DNA of 64,000 nt from Nilaparvata lugens (Eukaryota; Arthropoda; Insecta; Hemiptera; Delphacidae), in assembly GCF_014356525.2 (NCBI RefSeq), contig NC_052518.1, positions 13,346,201 through 13,410,200 of the forward strand. Reading direction: 5' to 3'. Positions within the stretch are counted from its first letter, which is position 1. Every line of letters begins with the position of its first letter. The notes beneath the pieces are model-generated. The model searched no databases, was not told where the DNA came from, and saw only the letters and a list, made by a program, of their open reading frames with translations. The position numbers were made by a program, and so were the translations under genes. This document shows, one piece after another, positions 22,801-37,800 of this stretch.

Positions 22801-25800
22801 ATTGTGTATGGGATCTGTCGCATCCACAATGGCACTAAACTCTTATAGAAGCCATTCATTCCTTCAGCCTTGTAAATTACTGGCAAAGCCTCTCTCAGGG
22901 TTCCTACAAATCCTGGCTGTGTTTGAATTCTGACCTGCGATTCAGTTCAGAATAAAATGTAAAGAAATCACATACAACAGAAATTGAACAGTTTTTTCTA
23001 AATGGATCATATTATATTTTTAATATTCGAGTGTATAAATGACTCATAAATTGTCACCAATAACAACAACAACAAACTATAAGAGTCTACATTATTGAGC
23101 CAGCAATAGCAACCTGTTCTTCTTAAACCTTCAAACCTTCCTCATTAAAATTTTATATTATGGTTGTAATTTGTAGTTCGTGCTCATATTACTCTGCCAC
23201 ATCAACAAAAAAATCATTCTATTCTTTTCATAGGCCCGATTTCTACGACAATTATTAAATCCAATGGATCATTAAATCTCCATTGAATCTATAAGTGTAT
23301 GGGTTTAATAAGTGTCCTAAAAACCAGGCCGAAGTCTTTTACTCGAACACTTGGTCCAATATGATGGTAATTATAGAGAATAATAATAGTTGAGCCCATT
23401 TCAAGGTAGTACCATCATAAAATGACTTGGAATGTTATCATTATTTAATAACATTGGTTGGAAGTTATGGCTGATCGTTGTTTGATGTGTATAACAGTAA
23501 TTCCTATCCTACTGATAATGTAAATTTTCATTAGAATTGGGTTCTTAGCTATAAAAAGTGTTGAAAGATTGAAGGGGTTCTCTAATTTTCCTTTTTATAG
23601 AATACCTATATATCAATAATTGGAAATCCAAGTAGTACAATTACGAAAAATAGAAACGTCTACGAAGCTTGTTACAATTTAATGTTATAATGTTGAGTGA
23701 TAGTTATAGTGTTTGTTCAATAACATAGCTGATGATGTCATGACACCTAGATCTGTAATGTATAATTATATTCAAAACTGATTGTTAAATCATTAATGAT
23801 GGTTGCAAATTTCTTATTTGATCTATTAATTATGAGTATGAGTGAATAAGAAAATTACTCTGTGAATAACTAAATAGATGTGATTCAGTAATTAATGATT
23901 TCCACAAATTAAGTTGACAAGGGAGAATAAGTGAAAACTGAAAGGGAGAGGGAAAACAGAAAATTCAAGCTCACTGGCTACAGTGATGTCAGTTCATGAT
24001 CAGATGGTTTAAGCCTTCGAATAAATAACTGAGAAGTATTCTGATCACCTTTCTTATAAACTTGTATTGACGAGATTTACGTAATAAGAAGCTGATTGAA
24101 AGTGGTTAGATATCCTTGTATGATATAGGACGAAGCAGATAGCTCTTATTCATTCCTTTTCTACCTCTACACCGTCGCCAAATAATATTGTTTGTAGATT
24201 ATTTATAAATAGAATGAACTATCAAAATAATTGATCTCAACAATTTAAATGTATTATTACATCATAAAAATAGATTTTCTTGACGAATGAAATATAATTA
24301 ACAAGAATCAACAATAAATATTATATGAGCTGCGATGACTTGAATCATATCTGCTACAAAAGGCTGTGAAAAGAAAATATGAAACTTGCTGGGAATTCTG
24401 CTATCCTATCATTCCCACTGATCTTATAATGTGAATCTCAATATAGATCAGTCTAATCCTGATCAGTCATTCTGATTACCAATAATTAGAGATCTCGCAA
24501 TCTGCACTTAGTGTGAAATATACCATTACTACAATATTGCCTTAGTCATTCAATATATAGTGAGCCAAAACTAATATATTCAAAATTGTTATTAAAAAGT
24601 TGTAGTTACCTAATTATATTACAGTATTTATCTATCCAATTATTTCTCCTTTATTGTTCTTTTTTTGTACATTTGATTTTTTTTTTGCTCGCTAAATAAG
24701 GTTATATAATGTGTTAACACTTAAAGTATAATAATAAATTGTTTATAACTTATACTTTTCCAGTGACAGGTTCTCCATTGGGTTACATCAATGCTCTCGA
24801 GGTGTATCATCCTCTAAGTGATTTTCAATAATGATTAAGTTCATTATCATTCAAGAATTACTCTTATCCTTCTCAAACTAAAAAATATATTTTCTAAATA
24901 AAGAACAGACTCCTCTCCACACACAGGCTTAAGCCTTCGTGGATGAGATGCATGTATTTTTTCTCTTCAGTAGATTATGTACCATTACTTATCAATACTG
25001 TAATTACAATCTAATTTAAATCATACTGACGAGCAAATTATATTTTGTATCAGTGGTCCCATCACTTATATTTAACTTCGACTTCCATTGTCAAATTGTA
25101 TTTTAGTGAGTGGAATAGACTTGATTTTTAAAAGTTGATATATTTATTGAAATGCTGACGCTGTAATACCTTGGCTGACTCCATGGGACTCAGAGCAATA
25201 TCAGCGAAGAATTCAGCAGAAGCAGAGGCAGCAAGATATAGCCATGTTCTGTATACATAGGAATTTTCTTCGCCAATCATATCGGAATAGTATACCTTGA
25301 AGACTTCATACAGGCCAAATTTGCAAAGACCCTGCGGAAAGACAGGAATAGAATCATACAGTAAGAATTGCAATTGAAATTGTTACATGAAACTGACAAA
25401 TATAATTGATCTATTCTGGAAAATATATTATATATTCAACTACTAAATATATAATGAGAATGAGAAAGAAAAATGTAATATTTTCCTCGAGTATGTGATA
25501 TAAATAGCTCCATTATACTCTGTATTGTATTATCAAGTTTAATATTTCATGGTATACTTTCATGATAAGTTCATTCCACATGGATGCAAATAACAATTAC
25601 TTTTCTTTCCTCCAGTATTGATAATTTGATCTAGTATAATGTTGATGGCTTAATATATAGTATATTATTTTCATTGATATTTGTAATTGATTAATACTGA
25701 TGCAGAGCTGTTAAATAATTATGTATCTCTTAAGTTTAATTAAATTTTTTTATTGTCAATTTTTGTAAATGTTACCATAGGCAACAGCCTTGTAACAATT

Positions 25801-28800
25801 ATCAATAAATATATCTTAGCTTATCTTATTGTATACAACTTCGTAGTATGTCAAACTCATAAGCTACAGCAACTGCAGAGTTTATGATACTTCCTCGTAA
25901 ATTCGAACTATACAGGTTGATTTAAAACGAATATCCCAATTTCAAACAATTATATTTATTAAAAGAAACGGTGCACACAAACCAATTCAATTCCGCATCA
26001 AATTACTCACAGAAGCATTAAGACGATGCATTATAAATATTCTATGTGCCCTCCTTTTGAGTCTGGAACATCATAAAATCACTTCGCTTGTATGGGCTAC
26101 TTGATTAAAATAAAAACAATATAAAAAAAATTAGTAGCCTACACTTTTATTAAAAACTTTAAAATATTTTAACGACTTGAAAATGACCTATGGTCGAACC
26201 TATTCGTTATAGTATTATATATAATATTTTAAAGTTTTTAATAAAAGGGTACTAAAAGTTTTAATATTGTTTTTATCTGGAACATCATCTACAAAAAGTA
26301 TGGTCCATACACCATGCTTTGTAAAAATGCACAAAAAAACGTTCACATTTATGAGGCTAATAACATTTCATGTAAGCAAGAAAGTCAATCAACATAACAT
26401 TCGTATATGAAGAACCGAGTACCCTGATAATACAGTGAAGCATGAACGAAATTCGTCTATGTGAACGTATTTTGTGCATTTTCATAAACCAGAATGGTGT
26501 ATGGACCCTGCTTTTATGTAGATGTCGACCGAGCCTCGAAAGAAGGGCACATGACACTTATAATACTCTTCACCTCATCATATACTTAATTCTTATTTGA
26601 GTAATTTGATGTGAAATTGGTTTGAGTGTACCATCTTTGAAAATAAATGTAATTGTTTGGAATAAGGAAATTAATTTTAAATCACTGTGTAATGGATAAT
26701 AATTATTATTGAATTAAAATTACAAAAAACAAACAGAAGTTGATGACTGGAACAAAGAACCGCTGTGAATTAATTGAAATTGTCTTTTTTCTTTAGGGCT
26801 ACTTGTAATATAAATAGAAATACAAATCTCAGTACCCTTTTGAATTATTTTATCACAACATGTTTCTAATTATTGTTTTTTATTCTAATTGAAATTAATT
26901 GAAAATAGCTTTGGACAAAGAACCATTAAATTGATAACCCATAGTTGTTCAAGCGATGAAATAACATCATCGAGAAAATAACAATACCGTACTTTATTGA
27001 AACCTTAGGACAAAAACGAGAGACAGCAGTTTCGGATGGTAATGAATCCTAAACGCTCTCAGAAACAGAACCAATGAAAAACCATTAGTTTTTATAGGTG
27101 TGTTTACATCTTGATGTATTGGTATTAGAAATCACACATCTTCTTGAAAATGTTGGCTCTTATTACATTAGACCACCATGCAGTGAGACACCAGAATTGG
27201 TGGCCGGGCTGGCGACTCTAGTGTAATGATCAAAATAAGAACTAATGCTATGCGACCAATGATTTTTTTTCCAAGCACTACTAGTTTCTGTTCTCCATAT
27301 TCCAAGAGTGAAAAAGTATTACCCTAGTTTATTATATTTTTTCCCTACATTGACATCCGTATTTCAACAGTACTAATTCAGATATAATATTTATATGACG
27401 TTAAGTTTTAAAACAGCTCAGTTTTAGTGCATACCTTTTACATTTCTCCTTTAAAATATTTATAGTTTTCAATTATTTCTTGATGGTAAATCCTCATAGG
27501 ATTCCATCGGGTATATCATGATATTTTTTGTTTCAACTTCATTGTATATTGTTCTCTTTTGTTCAACATTACAGTATAGTATTGTATAATGTTTTCTTTG
27601 AAGTTGTATTGTAATTTGTGAGAAATAATATGTATTATTATTTATTATAAATAACGTGAGAAACAGGAAAAATATGTTTTGTCTACGGAGATCCAACTTG
27701 AACCCAAATTCCATTGTATGAATCAGGTAAGCATAAGTGTTCGAATAAACATGATTCAGTTTCTTCCAATTCCATACTTTCAAAATCAGTTATGAGCAAA
27801 TCGTACAAAATGTACGTACAGCTTATAGCGTCTGTTCATAATTATGCTATGGATCATATTTATGTCATATTGATTTATGAATAATGTTATACGTGGAGTA
27901 AATGTGTTACATATAATAAGTAAATATAGTATGCTAAAAAATTTGAAACTGAAAAATCTCAAATAAATCAGATGTAGAGTAGGGGCAGCTGCTAAAATAA
28001 TTTACCTAAAGATGATATTTAAAATAGCAAAACTATTAGTAAAACGTTTATTTTAAATTTATTTTTTAAAACCTGAAGATGGTGTGGATCACTGAAACTA
28101 GTGTTTATAATTTGTATTTTTAATCTATTATTTTATTAATTTCAAAAAAATGGTTCTATAATTCTATTTTATAGATAAAAAGTTTATAGTAAGTTTGAGT
28201 TTGCTGAGTTTTAAACCAGGAAGAGTCTGAGATGGTACTTTAAAGATTTTCCATGTCATCCTTTTCCTTGAAGGATTCAATATTTTGTAAATATTTTCTC
28301 GTGTTATTTTTTATCTGAAAGGCACTCTTTTGTACTATAGAAACTTTTTCAATTGTTTTTCAAATATTTAGATAACTCTTCACCTTTTTGAAAACCTAAA
28401 CTAATTTACCTTTTAACTAATTGCGAACAAAAATATAGCCAAATTGACAAAGAAGCAACAGGTATTTACTAGGGACCCAAAAGTTTTTTCCGTACTGCTA
28501 TGGACGAAAGTTCATTCTAGTATCGAATCACAAGCCGTTAGTTTCAATATTTCATCCCATCCTCGTCGCCAATGTTATGTTCTAAAATAATGAGTATTGT
28601 ATGCTCAATTTACGTCCATTTATTATATAGTTGAATACAAACTGAATAACCTATAAACAAGGTAATCATAAAGAGTAACCATGTGACGCGGTAGTCCTTT
28701 ATTATTAAATTAGTACCACACTAGGGTGAGTTACGTACATTATAAGTGATAGTATTATAATGTTCCATCCCCAGTCATCAATATCACTATCATATTTAAC

Positions 28801-31800
28801 AGTCATGTCTCAATGTAGGCTAGATCAAGAGATTTATCCGATAATTCAGAAATAGAAGAATAATTTAATTTAATAATACCTGCAGAGAGTAGCCGAAAAA
28901 TGTAGGAGCCCATCCCTTTGCTAAGCCCTTCATTCCATCTTCAGCAAGAGTGACCTGGAAATTAAATTTTAGAATAGAATAGCTTTTATTTATTAATTAA
29001 GAAACATACATTACAAATTATAAATTCAATCCATGAAATTATTCAACCCTTGATCAATGACTATCAGGGTGAGTTGAGAATTTTTATTTTTATTTACAAT
29101 GTTCCATACAGGTATGTACCTGTATGTACTTTGATAATTTTAGATCATCAAGAGACAGGCCAATTGAGTTCAAGGGACAAATATTACTTATAGTGGTTGA
29201 ATTGAGCTATTAGATAGTGTCTATATCTCCATGCATCAGAGCAAAATGCATCAACACACTGCCAATAATTCTCGCCATTCAGAAGATTTTTCATTGGTGG
29301 TCATGAGAGAAGCGTCCTGCCAAAGTACCGTTGCCTGTACTCGCCGAGAACCGGGCACATGCCAATTAAGTGGGCAACATTTTCTTTAAAATAATCAAAT
29401 TTAGTGATATAGGAAGTAAATTAATAAATTATATGTGATAGAAATAAATTAAATCGCCCAGGTCAGCCCTGTCGAGTAAGGCTTTTTACCCTTCAGTCTC
29501 CTAGCTTTGCCTGGTCGCGGTTTGAATCCCGCCGGTAGACATGAACGTTTGTCTCATCAACATCTCATTCAATTACCCATGTACAAGTGAAAAGCTTATT
29601 TGGGCATTAACCACAATAAATTAAGCAAATACAACTGTGTTAATAATATTCTTTTCAATAAATAAAAGACTTTTGAAAATTATCAATCTTCAACAAGAGT
29701 AACGCCGACATTAAATTCTGCATCATTATGTTCAATAAATAACTTTTTTTTTTTAAATTTATAAGTGCTACTCCAACTGCAATTATTACTCTGTTTTATT
29801 CCACACACTCTAATCTCTCTAGTCTTGTTTAGAGTTCGGATTTTGAGCAAAAAGAGAATTTATGGTATTGTTATTTTTGATAGTTGAAATGAATTGATTA
29901 CAAGATAACATTGATAATATTTTCACAGTTCGCAGCTATTGAATTCACTTAATTAAAATTTTACTGCATTTATATTGGCTTATTTTTCAGATAATAGTAC
30001 ATTTTGTACTTTATTACATTGTACATTTTTACTTGCACGCAAATGAGAGGAAAACTGATCTTAATCTAGGAAAACACAGACTTGATACTTCATGTGATAA
30101 TTCTAATTAAAACGGGTGACCTAAGAGTCTTCAAACCTTATCAATTTGCCATGCCTTGATTGATTTTTCGATGAATGGCGTTGAATTATGTGTTAAGAGA
30201 GCAATAATTATTATGGGATATTATCCTTGTGCTCTCATAAGTATTTCAAAAAAATAAATACTCTTATACATTAGATGAATAATATTAAATTGTTTATAAA
30301 CCTATATATAACTTCATAATAATCTGGATAATTATCTTTGATCTGCATATTCATATATTTAATCGACATTTCTATTTAAGAAAACTTTTCATGATATCTC
30401 ATCATGAAATATTCATAATTATGCTATGAAGAATGTGATACGTTCTTAGGATCAAGTGTAAGAGAGCGCCGGCTGCACCCTAACTTCGTCCTCCTAAATT
30501 TTTAATAAAGGCAGCTAATCAATCAATCACAAACAGCACAGTTTATCATTTAGGTCATTTAGTTGCACAATCAATGAATCATACTTCGTTATAAGACAAT
30601 TGAATTGAGATAATCGGAAAACATTAAAGAGTAATATTTTTTCATTTTTATATAATCTATTCACTTATAAAAATAGGAAAAATGATTACAATGAACGTGA
30701 AAATAATAATTTCATCAATTATTGTGATGCAAGAGCAGTGAACCAGAAACGTGACACAGGAGAAAATTAAGTTTATTAAGTATATCGGTTTGGCGTGCAT
30801 TCTAGATATTCTTTATTATTGTATGCTTATAAAAATAACATATTCCAATAAGATAAGAAATGCAGATTTATTTTTTATCTTTGACCTTTCAGGCTATTTA
30901 AAATGATAAAGATGAATGTTTTATGAGGTTGTTTATTTGAACTTGACATCATTACACAAATAATTAAGTCTTGAATCATTTTTATAAATAAACCAAGTTT
31001 AAAGAAGTATTAATGACCTAATTAGTAATGTACAGGGAAAAGAAATGTCAGTTGAAACAGTAGTCGTGATGAGTTGAAATGCTGGTTTGTTTTTCAATTC
31101 AATGTACAAAATCTATTAAATTAAGTTGATTATTTCTAGGCATTCAATGATCCCTTTTATACAAACTTTTACATAATTAAATTATAGAACTAGTTTTGAA
31201 TCCTAGAACATAATTATGGTAATATATTATGCAATGACAACAATCTATTGAAGCAGATTCAATTTACCTGCAGAGAATACCTGTGTGCAGCTAGATTTGA
31301 AGAAATAGAAATTTCGATTCAAAAGAAATAGATTCATTAAAAATCTTCTAAATAATAGCCAATTAAAGGAAGCAATAAGCTTATACGGTGTATAAACGAC
31401 TTTGAGAAGTTCACTTTTTTGAAGCAATGGTCATATTATTATTTATGTCTACATCCAGGAACATTGATTTTTATTAAATTTATCAATTAAACATACGATT
31501 GGATGAGGCTACTTGGAAGATATTGAAAGTTCAAATTAAAGCTTGGTTACTTTTAAGAACATAATAGAAAACATACCACAACATATCTATCTATCTTTGC
31601 ATTTATGGTCTTTTCTCCTATTCGATTTGTGATATTAGATCACAATTCAATAATTATCTTCTAGATGTAAGAGCATAATAGCCTTTAAATAATGGCTATA
31701 TATGTTGAAAAATCAAAACAAATAATTGGAATTTGGCTGTTTTTAATGTGTCCTGTTTTTATTTCCCAGCGATTTACACTTACGATACTGTGAAAATCAC

Positions 31801-34800
31801 AACTAATATCTTTTCTGTTACATTAAAACTGAGACATGAATTCAGGCATAATAAAATTGTTACTGTAGTTGGTACAAGAGTAGCTCTTTATGGCAATTAT
31901 ATAAGATAACTATTGAATAGAATTCAATTATTTTAATGGTACCTTGAAGCCATTCACAACAGATTTGTATTTGTCAGGGTTGACTTGAATTCTGCATTTC
32001 ACCAGATCCAATGGAACCACCATTGTATGAGTGATTCCACAGGACAGAATTCCTCCAAGACCGCATAGTGCAAAGTATTTTTGAGATCCAAATGCACAGC
32101 TGTCTGCAAAATAAAGATTCAATAACCTATTAAAAATGTATTCATTAATGAGTATATCTCTATACAATCAATAATAGTAGGCCTACTCACAAGAAAAGAC
32201 AACATTTTACTCATTCTTGGAATATTTTCTAATGAATTTGATGAATATTTTCTAATTAAATTTTTTTACAGTCAACAATACAAAAAATGTAAACAAGGCA
32301 GTCAGCATATTATATAGTCATACAAATATTTGTACGAGTAGTCATTTGAATACTCTTAATTCACAAATGATGTTGTCAACCTCAACATTTTCTACTTTCA
32401 TCCTTCTGAAATATTGTGTATCATATCAAAATATAGAAAAAAAGCATCAAAGTATGAATGAAACATCAACAAAATTATACGTAAAAATCTTGAATATGTG
32501 TATCATTAAAGTTTGATTTTTCTCAAGTGTTTCTATTCATAAGAATAGTTGTAGCAGTAGACACATTTTCTAATCGAATTGCGTCAAAAAAATAATAGCA
32601 TTTCGCCAGAAATAAATTATTGGGAGAAAACCTATTTGCTTCTCTGTTTTCATAAATAAATATTAAAAGGTGATGGTTTCTTGATCCATTCCGAGCTGCG
32701 ATGTATTGACACACTTTTTCTATGTTTTTCACACGATTTGACTGCATGTCGTGTGAAAAACATAGGAAAAAGTGTATAAATATTTTTGCATATAATTTAT
32801 TTAAAGTTAGTATCAATATAGGGTTTTAGTAATGGCAACTGAATAATCATCATCATTGCATTCTGAGTGAATGAGTGTTTTAATCTGGCCACTTCATTTC
32901 ATATATTGGATTATTTAGATAAAATAATTCAGCCAAATTTATTCTACTCCTGATCTTCCAAGTTAGCGACCTGAAGTTTACATGAAAGGCTACATAAATC
33001 GCTCAAAGAACATATTTTCCAACAAAATCCACGTCCTAAGGTCACTATAATAGGAAACTGTAGAGTATGAGTAATTTTCCAACAAAATCTACTAAATCAA
33101 CGTCACTATAATAGGTAACTATAGACTATGAGTAAACAATAGAGTTATAATTTGAATCATATGTCTAATAATAGCCAATAGGCTATTTATTAGTCCTCAA
33201 AATCTTGGAATATGATCATCCACCCAAGTTTCAATATTTCATTTTTAAACTTCTAGACATATTTGTATATTTATGAAGTTGATAATGAAGCTTTAAAAAA
33301 GTCTCATGGAATGTAATATAATAATTAAATATAAAGAGAAAAATTAATATAATGTTTTTATAGCAAGCAATATATAATAATTAGACATGGTATTCTGTAT
33401 TCTGAAGAACTTGATCTTCAAAAAGGTCGAACTTGACTTTTTCAACATATCACATGAGATTATAACCAAGCCCAAGGTCAAGTGCAGACATTGAAAGTTA
33501 CACAATTAAATAATTATTGTAATTCATTGGGTTCGAAAGTAATCGAAATAAACAATCTTTTTGAACCTGTGAGCTTAAATGAATACAAACCTGGCTAGTT
33601 TTTTGGCTAGCTTCCACTTGACAAGTTACTAACAACCTTGACTGTACTAAAATTAGCTCTCTCTCTTAAGTCGCGTTGAAAAAATTTGTTCATTTGCCCC
33701 CTATCCATCAAATAATTTTGATAGTGGAACGAGTTGAAAAAACCCTCAATTATCTATACCTATAAATCTTTGATTGATGTGATGTGATGAAGTTTGGGGT
33801 TGAATTACAAACTAAGTATATTTTGGTAATGTTTTGAAATGGAGTTGGAAACATTTTAAGGCTTCAAAAATGTAGTCTATATCATTAAATAGTATTAGGC
33901 ATATATAGTAATTATAATGAGGTAATATAATTGTAAATGCTAGTTATTAATTTGAAAACCATCTCTCACAGTAGATAAATAACCAGCAAATCATAGGGTA
34001 GGATTATCAAAGTACATTAATAGCAAACATAGATTTAAAACTGATAGCATAGATAGATTTAGAACTGATTGTTAGCCGTGACTGAGAACAAATAATGCTA
34101 TTATTTATTCTAAGTTAATGATTCTCATCTAGCTAATATTTGGAAATTATAAGAGAATAGATTCACATGGGATGATCGAAAACACGATCAATCTTCTAGT
34201 ATGTTTGAACTACAGAAGATGGTGAGCTATAACCTCCAGAACAATTAATTTCAAATCATTCAATAATCCAAAATGAAATATGAATTGCAAAAAAAAAAGA
34301 ATTATTAATACAATATTTTGTTTAAATATTGGAGTAGGTCAATTTCCACAGAAAACACTAAGCATGTAGGGGACACATTATACCGTAATGTAATTGTGAT
34401 TTATCTAATATTCTCTGTAATTGATGTAGTAGTTTTAGTTTTTTTTTGGAAATGAACATTTATTTATTTATTCCAATTATTACAAATGTTTTAATGGATG
34501 TATCAATATCAATTAAGAGTATTATTTGTGAGTTTTATGAAGAGCTCAAGAGCTAATAGCCTATCCAAGTACTTTCCAAAGAGCAAAAAACATACGGCAG
34601 AAAAATTATTCGAGTTTCACAGGCGTGGAGAGACTCTAATAATAGAATATCCACAAGCTGTCTCTACTGAATGTGCACAGTGATCTAGTTCGGGAATCTG
34701 AAAGCTGAATATTGTTTGGAGCTCCAGACTACTGCAATCGAAATAGGATCGATTGATTCAATGTGAGATTGAAAAAAAACTCAAAAATTCATTTCATGAT

Positions 34801-37800
34801 ACATGAGAGTTTTTTTGATTCATGGAATATTACAAGAATAAATGATTATTGAGTCGATATTTAGTATCTACATGTTAGCAGGTGTATCGAATCACAGACA
34901 AAATAAGTAATAGCTTGATCTAGTAATAACTTGATCGTATACAAGTAGTTCAATGATGAAATGCATGTAATATGCTTCCTAATAAATAATATTTAATGAC
35001 CACTGATTCCAGATGATTCCCGGAAAAAACTTCACACCTTCAATTTGAGTAATGTGGAAGCAAAACATCAGTTGAAGCAATTATATTATTCATTCCGCAC
35101 TGTCTTACTTGGAAGCTGAGAATATCTCAAATTATCATTTGACTGGTTGAACAATTCTAAAATGTTTACAAGTTCTTAATAATAATATCTCCTGTTATTG
35201 AAAATTGCAAATATGGAATATTTTCGGCCCAAAACAAAGGAACTGCTAGAACAATCAGCTATTCATTCGGGACTGGATCACCTTAAAATTCAAAGTAGCA
35301 CTCTAGGGAGTAGGCTAAAAAGGTTTCTGAATTTCAAATTCTCAATATAAAGTTCATTATCAAATTGTATTAACAGATATTACATTGGATTGGGAATTAA
35401 ATGTGAAATAAAACAAGGAAAAATTAACCTATAAAAATAATCAATTTGATGCATTAAACAAAATTATCTTCAAACACAATACCTTCAAATTTACATTGGA
35501 ATTAATTCTGCAATAGGAAAGTAATGAAAATTGAGTTGGTCTAGAATATGTTTCAGGTTTTGCAATACACTGTACTTCACGTGTTATTGACACTAGTTGA
35601 AGATCTGTGCTATACTGATTGAAAATTTAAATGTTAGAAGATGTTAGAGAATTAAAAATCTTGGAATTAGAATGAATGAAATAGTAATGAAAATTAATTC
35701 TAATAAAAAATAATCTTCAATCATGTGTACTCACAAAGTGTCCGAGGAGTAATTTAATAACCTTCATTACATGATTGTCATGTGTTTCACATAAAATAAA
35801 CTCAAAATCTAGCAATATGCAGAGTTGTTGCATACGCAGACATTGATAATAATTGGAAAAAGATTATTTTTTGAGGCTGAAAAAGCTTAACCTTTGTGGA
35901 TATACAGTTTTGCTTTTTCGACTATTATTGCAAATTTTCAACTTGAAACCGTAGATATGAGTGCACGCGAATTGGATAATAATGCAATGCAATGAATTTA
36001 TGAATGAAATAACTGAAGCAATTCTTTTGTGAATATACAGTTTTTCTTTTTCAACTATTATTGCAAAATTATTGAATTGAAAACATAGATATGAATGCAC
36101 GCGAATTGGATAATAATGCAATATAGGCTAATGAATTTATGAATGAAATAACTAAAGTAATTTTTTGACCGAATTGTATGAAAAAAATACGTTTTGAGCA
36201 AACTTGATATGACAAAACTTTATTGGAAATCCTTTTTAATTAGAGTAGATTAAAAATTATTAGTTTTATGAATAGCAAATCGCATAAATATATTTCATTT
36301 GTTTCAGTAGTAGTTTCGCACTACTGTTCAAAAGTGCACGTCAAAATTTCAAATTGTTTTAAAATTGCATTAATACAAACTATATTCAGCAAAATAAACG
36401 AGAAAAATATGTTGAATAGCTGAAAGGAAGATACAACCTCTTTTATGCTCCCTAGAAAAGACCAGTAGGTACTAATTGTTTATCTTCAATTCCTATGCTT
36501 AGATCATGAAAGATAAACCATACGCTTCAAACTTTTACAAAAGACTTAAGCAAGTGGCAGGGTCATTCATTTTATTTTTTTGGTAGATCTGAACATATGA
36601 CAACGTTAAAGGGAATGAGTACATAGGTAGTGTAAAGAAACACAAATGATCGAAGAAAGTTTGAATTATTGTAAAGATTGATGATTGATTTTTGATTAAA
36701 ATATTAATTGATCGAATTTCGGTGGCCTTCAAATTCCACAATGAGAACTAATTTATTTAACGGAAAATTCAATATCTTTAAGTCAATCCACAATGCAGAA
36801 AATATTCAAGTACTCCGGGAAGAGTATTAATGGTGTTTCATCTGATCGAAGCAGACATCTTATAAGAAAACTAATCTTTCAAATAAACTTAGAAGAATTG
36901 TGAATTCATCAATCATAAGAAGAAGATGATATTGTTCAACAGTGGATGACCTTCCTTCAGTGCTCTTCAAACTCAAAACTCACATTCATATAGTTCAATG
37001 ACATATTATTTTGTGTGTGTAGAAGTACGTTAGATGAACGCATGACAAAAAATTCTTCAAAATAGAAGTGGATGAATTTTATTATTTATTGATAGAAAAT
37101 TTCATTAAATCTTGAGACAAAAAGATGAAAGACTTGATGAACCTTTTATCAATGAAAAATATGTAATTTGAAAGGTTAATTCTGAATAACACTATTCTCT
37201 CTGATACCTATACTTGCAGTGACTAACGATTCAGACAATAATTCCTCTACTGTGCGGTGAAATAAAATTATATAAAAATATAATAGTCTACAAGAATTCT
37301 ATCAATACTAAACTCGTGAACAGGTGATTTATAAGAGATAGCACAAATGTTTACAAAATAAAAACTGTTTTTTTTATTGAAATTTTATTTTCAAGACTTT
37401 CACAAAAACGGGAACAGTAAGGACTTGCAACCAGTTCAACGAATATAGGATACAAGAACGTGTGATATTATTCTAAGGAGCTTGAATGAAATGAAAAGGG
37501 GAATAATTAGTATTGAGGATTATTCAGCTACTGACAATATCACGAATACAAATAATGTTATAATTATAAGCTAGGTTTTCAACTGACATTTTTATAAACT
37601 TCTTCAAATAATTATGTTTTTAACAAAAAATACAAATATGATGAATGGATGATCGAATTGCAATCAAGAGCAGGTATTAGAAGAATGCAGATTGAGAAAT
37701 ATCTCAAATATTATTGTTATTGGTAGGTTTAGTTTCTTATTGATGGATAATTCTCACAAGAAATATAAAATTCAACTTACCTCCAGGTACAATAGTGGGA

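Noticed and set aside
35864..36121. 85-codon minus-strand frame with internally repeated sequence
   Set aside because: The repetition comes from the 133-bp tandem duplication; there is no start context or homology.
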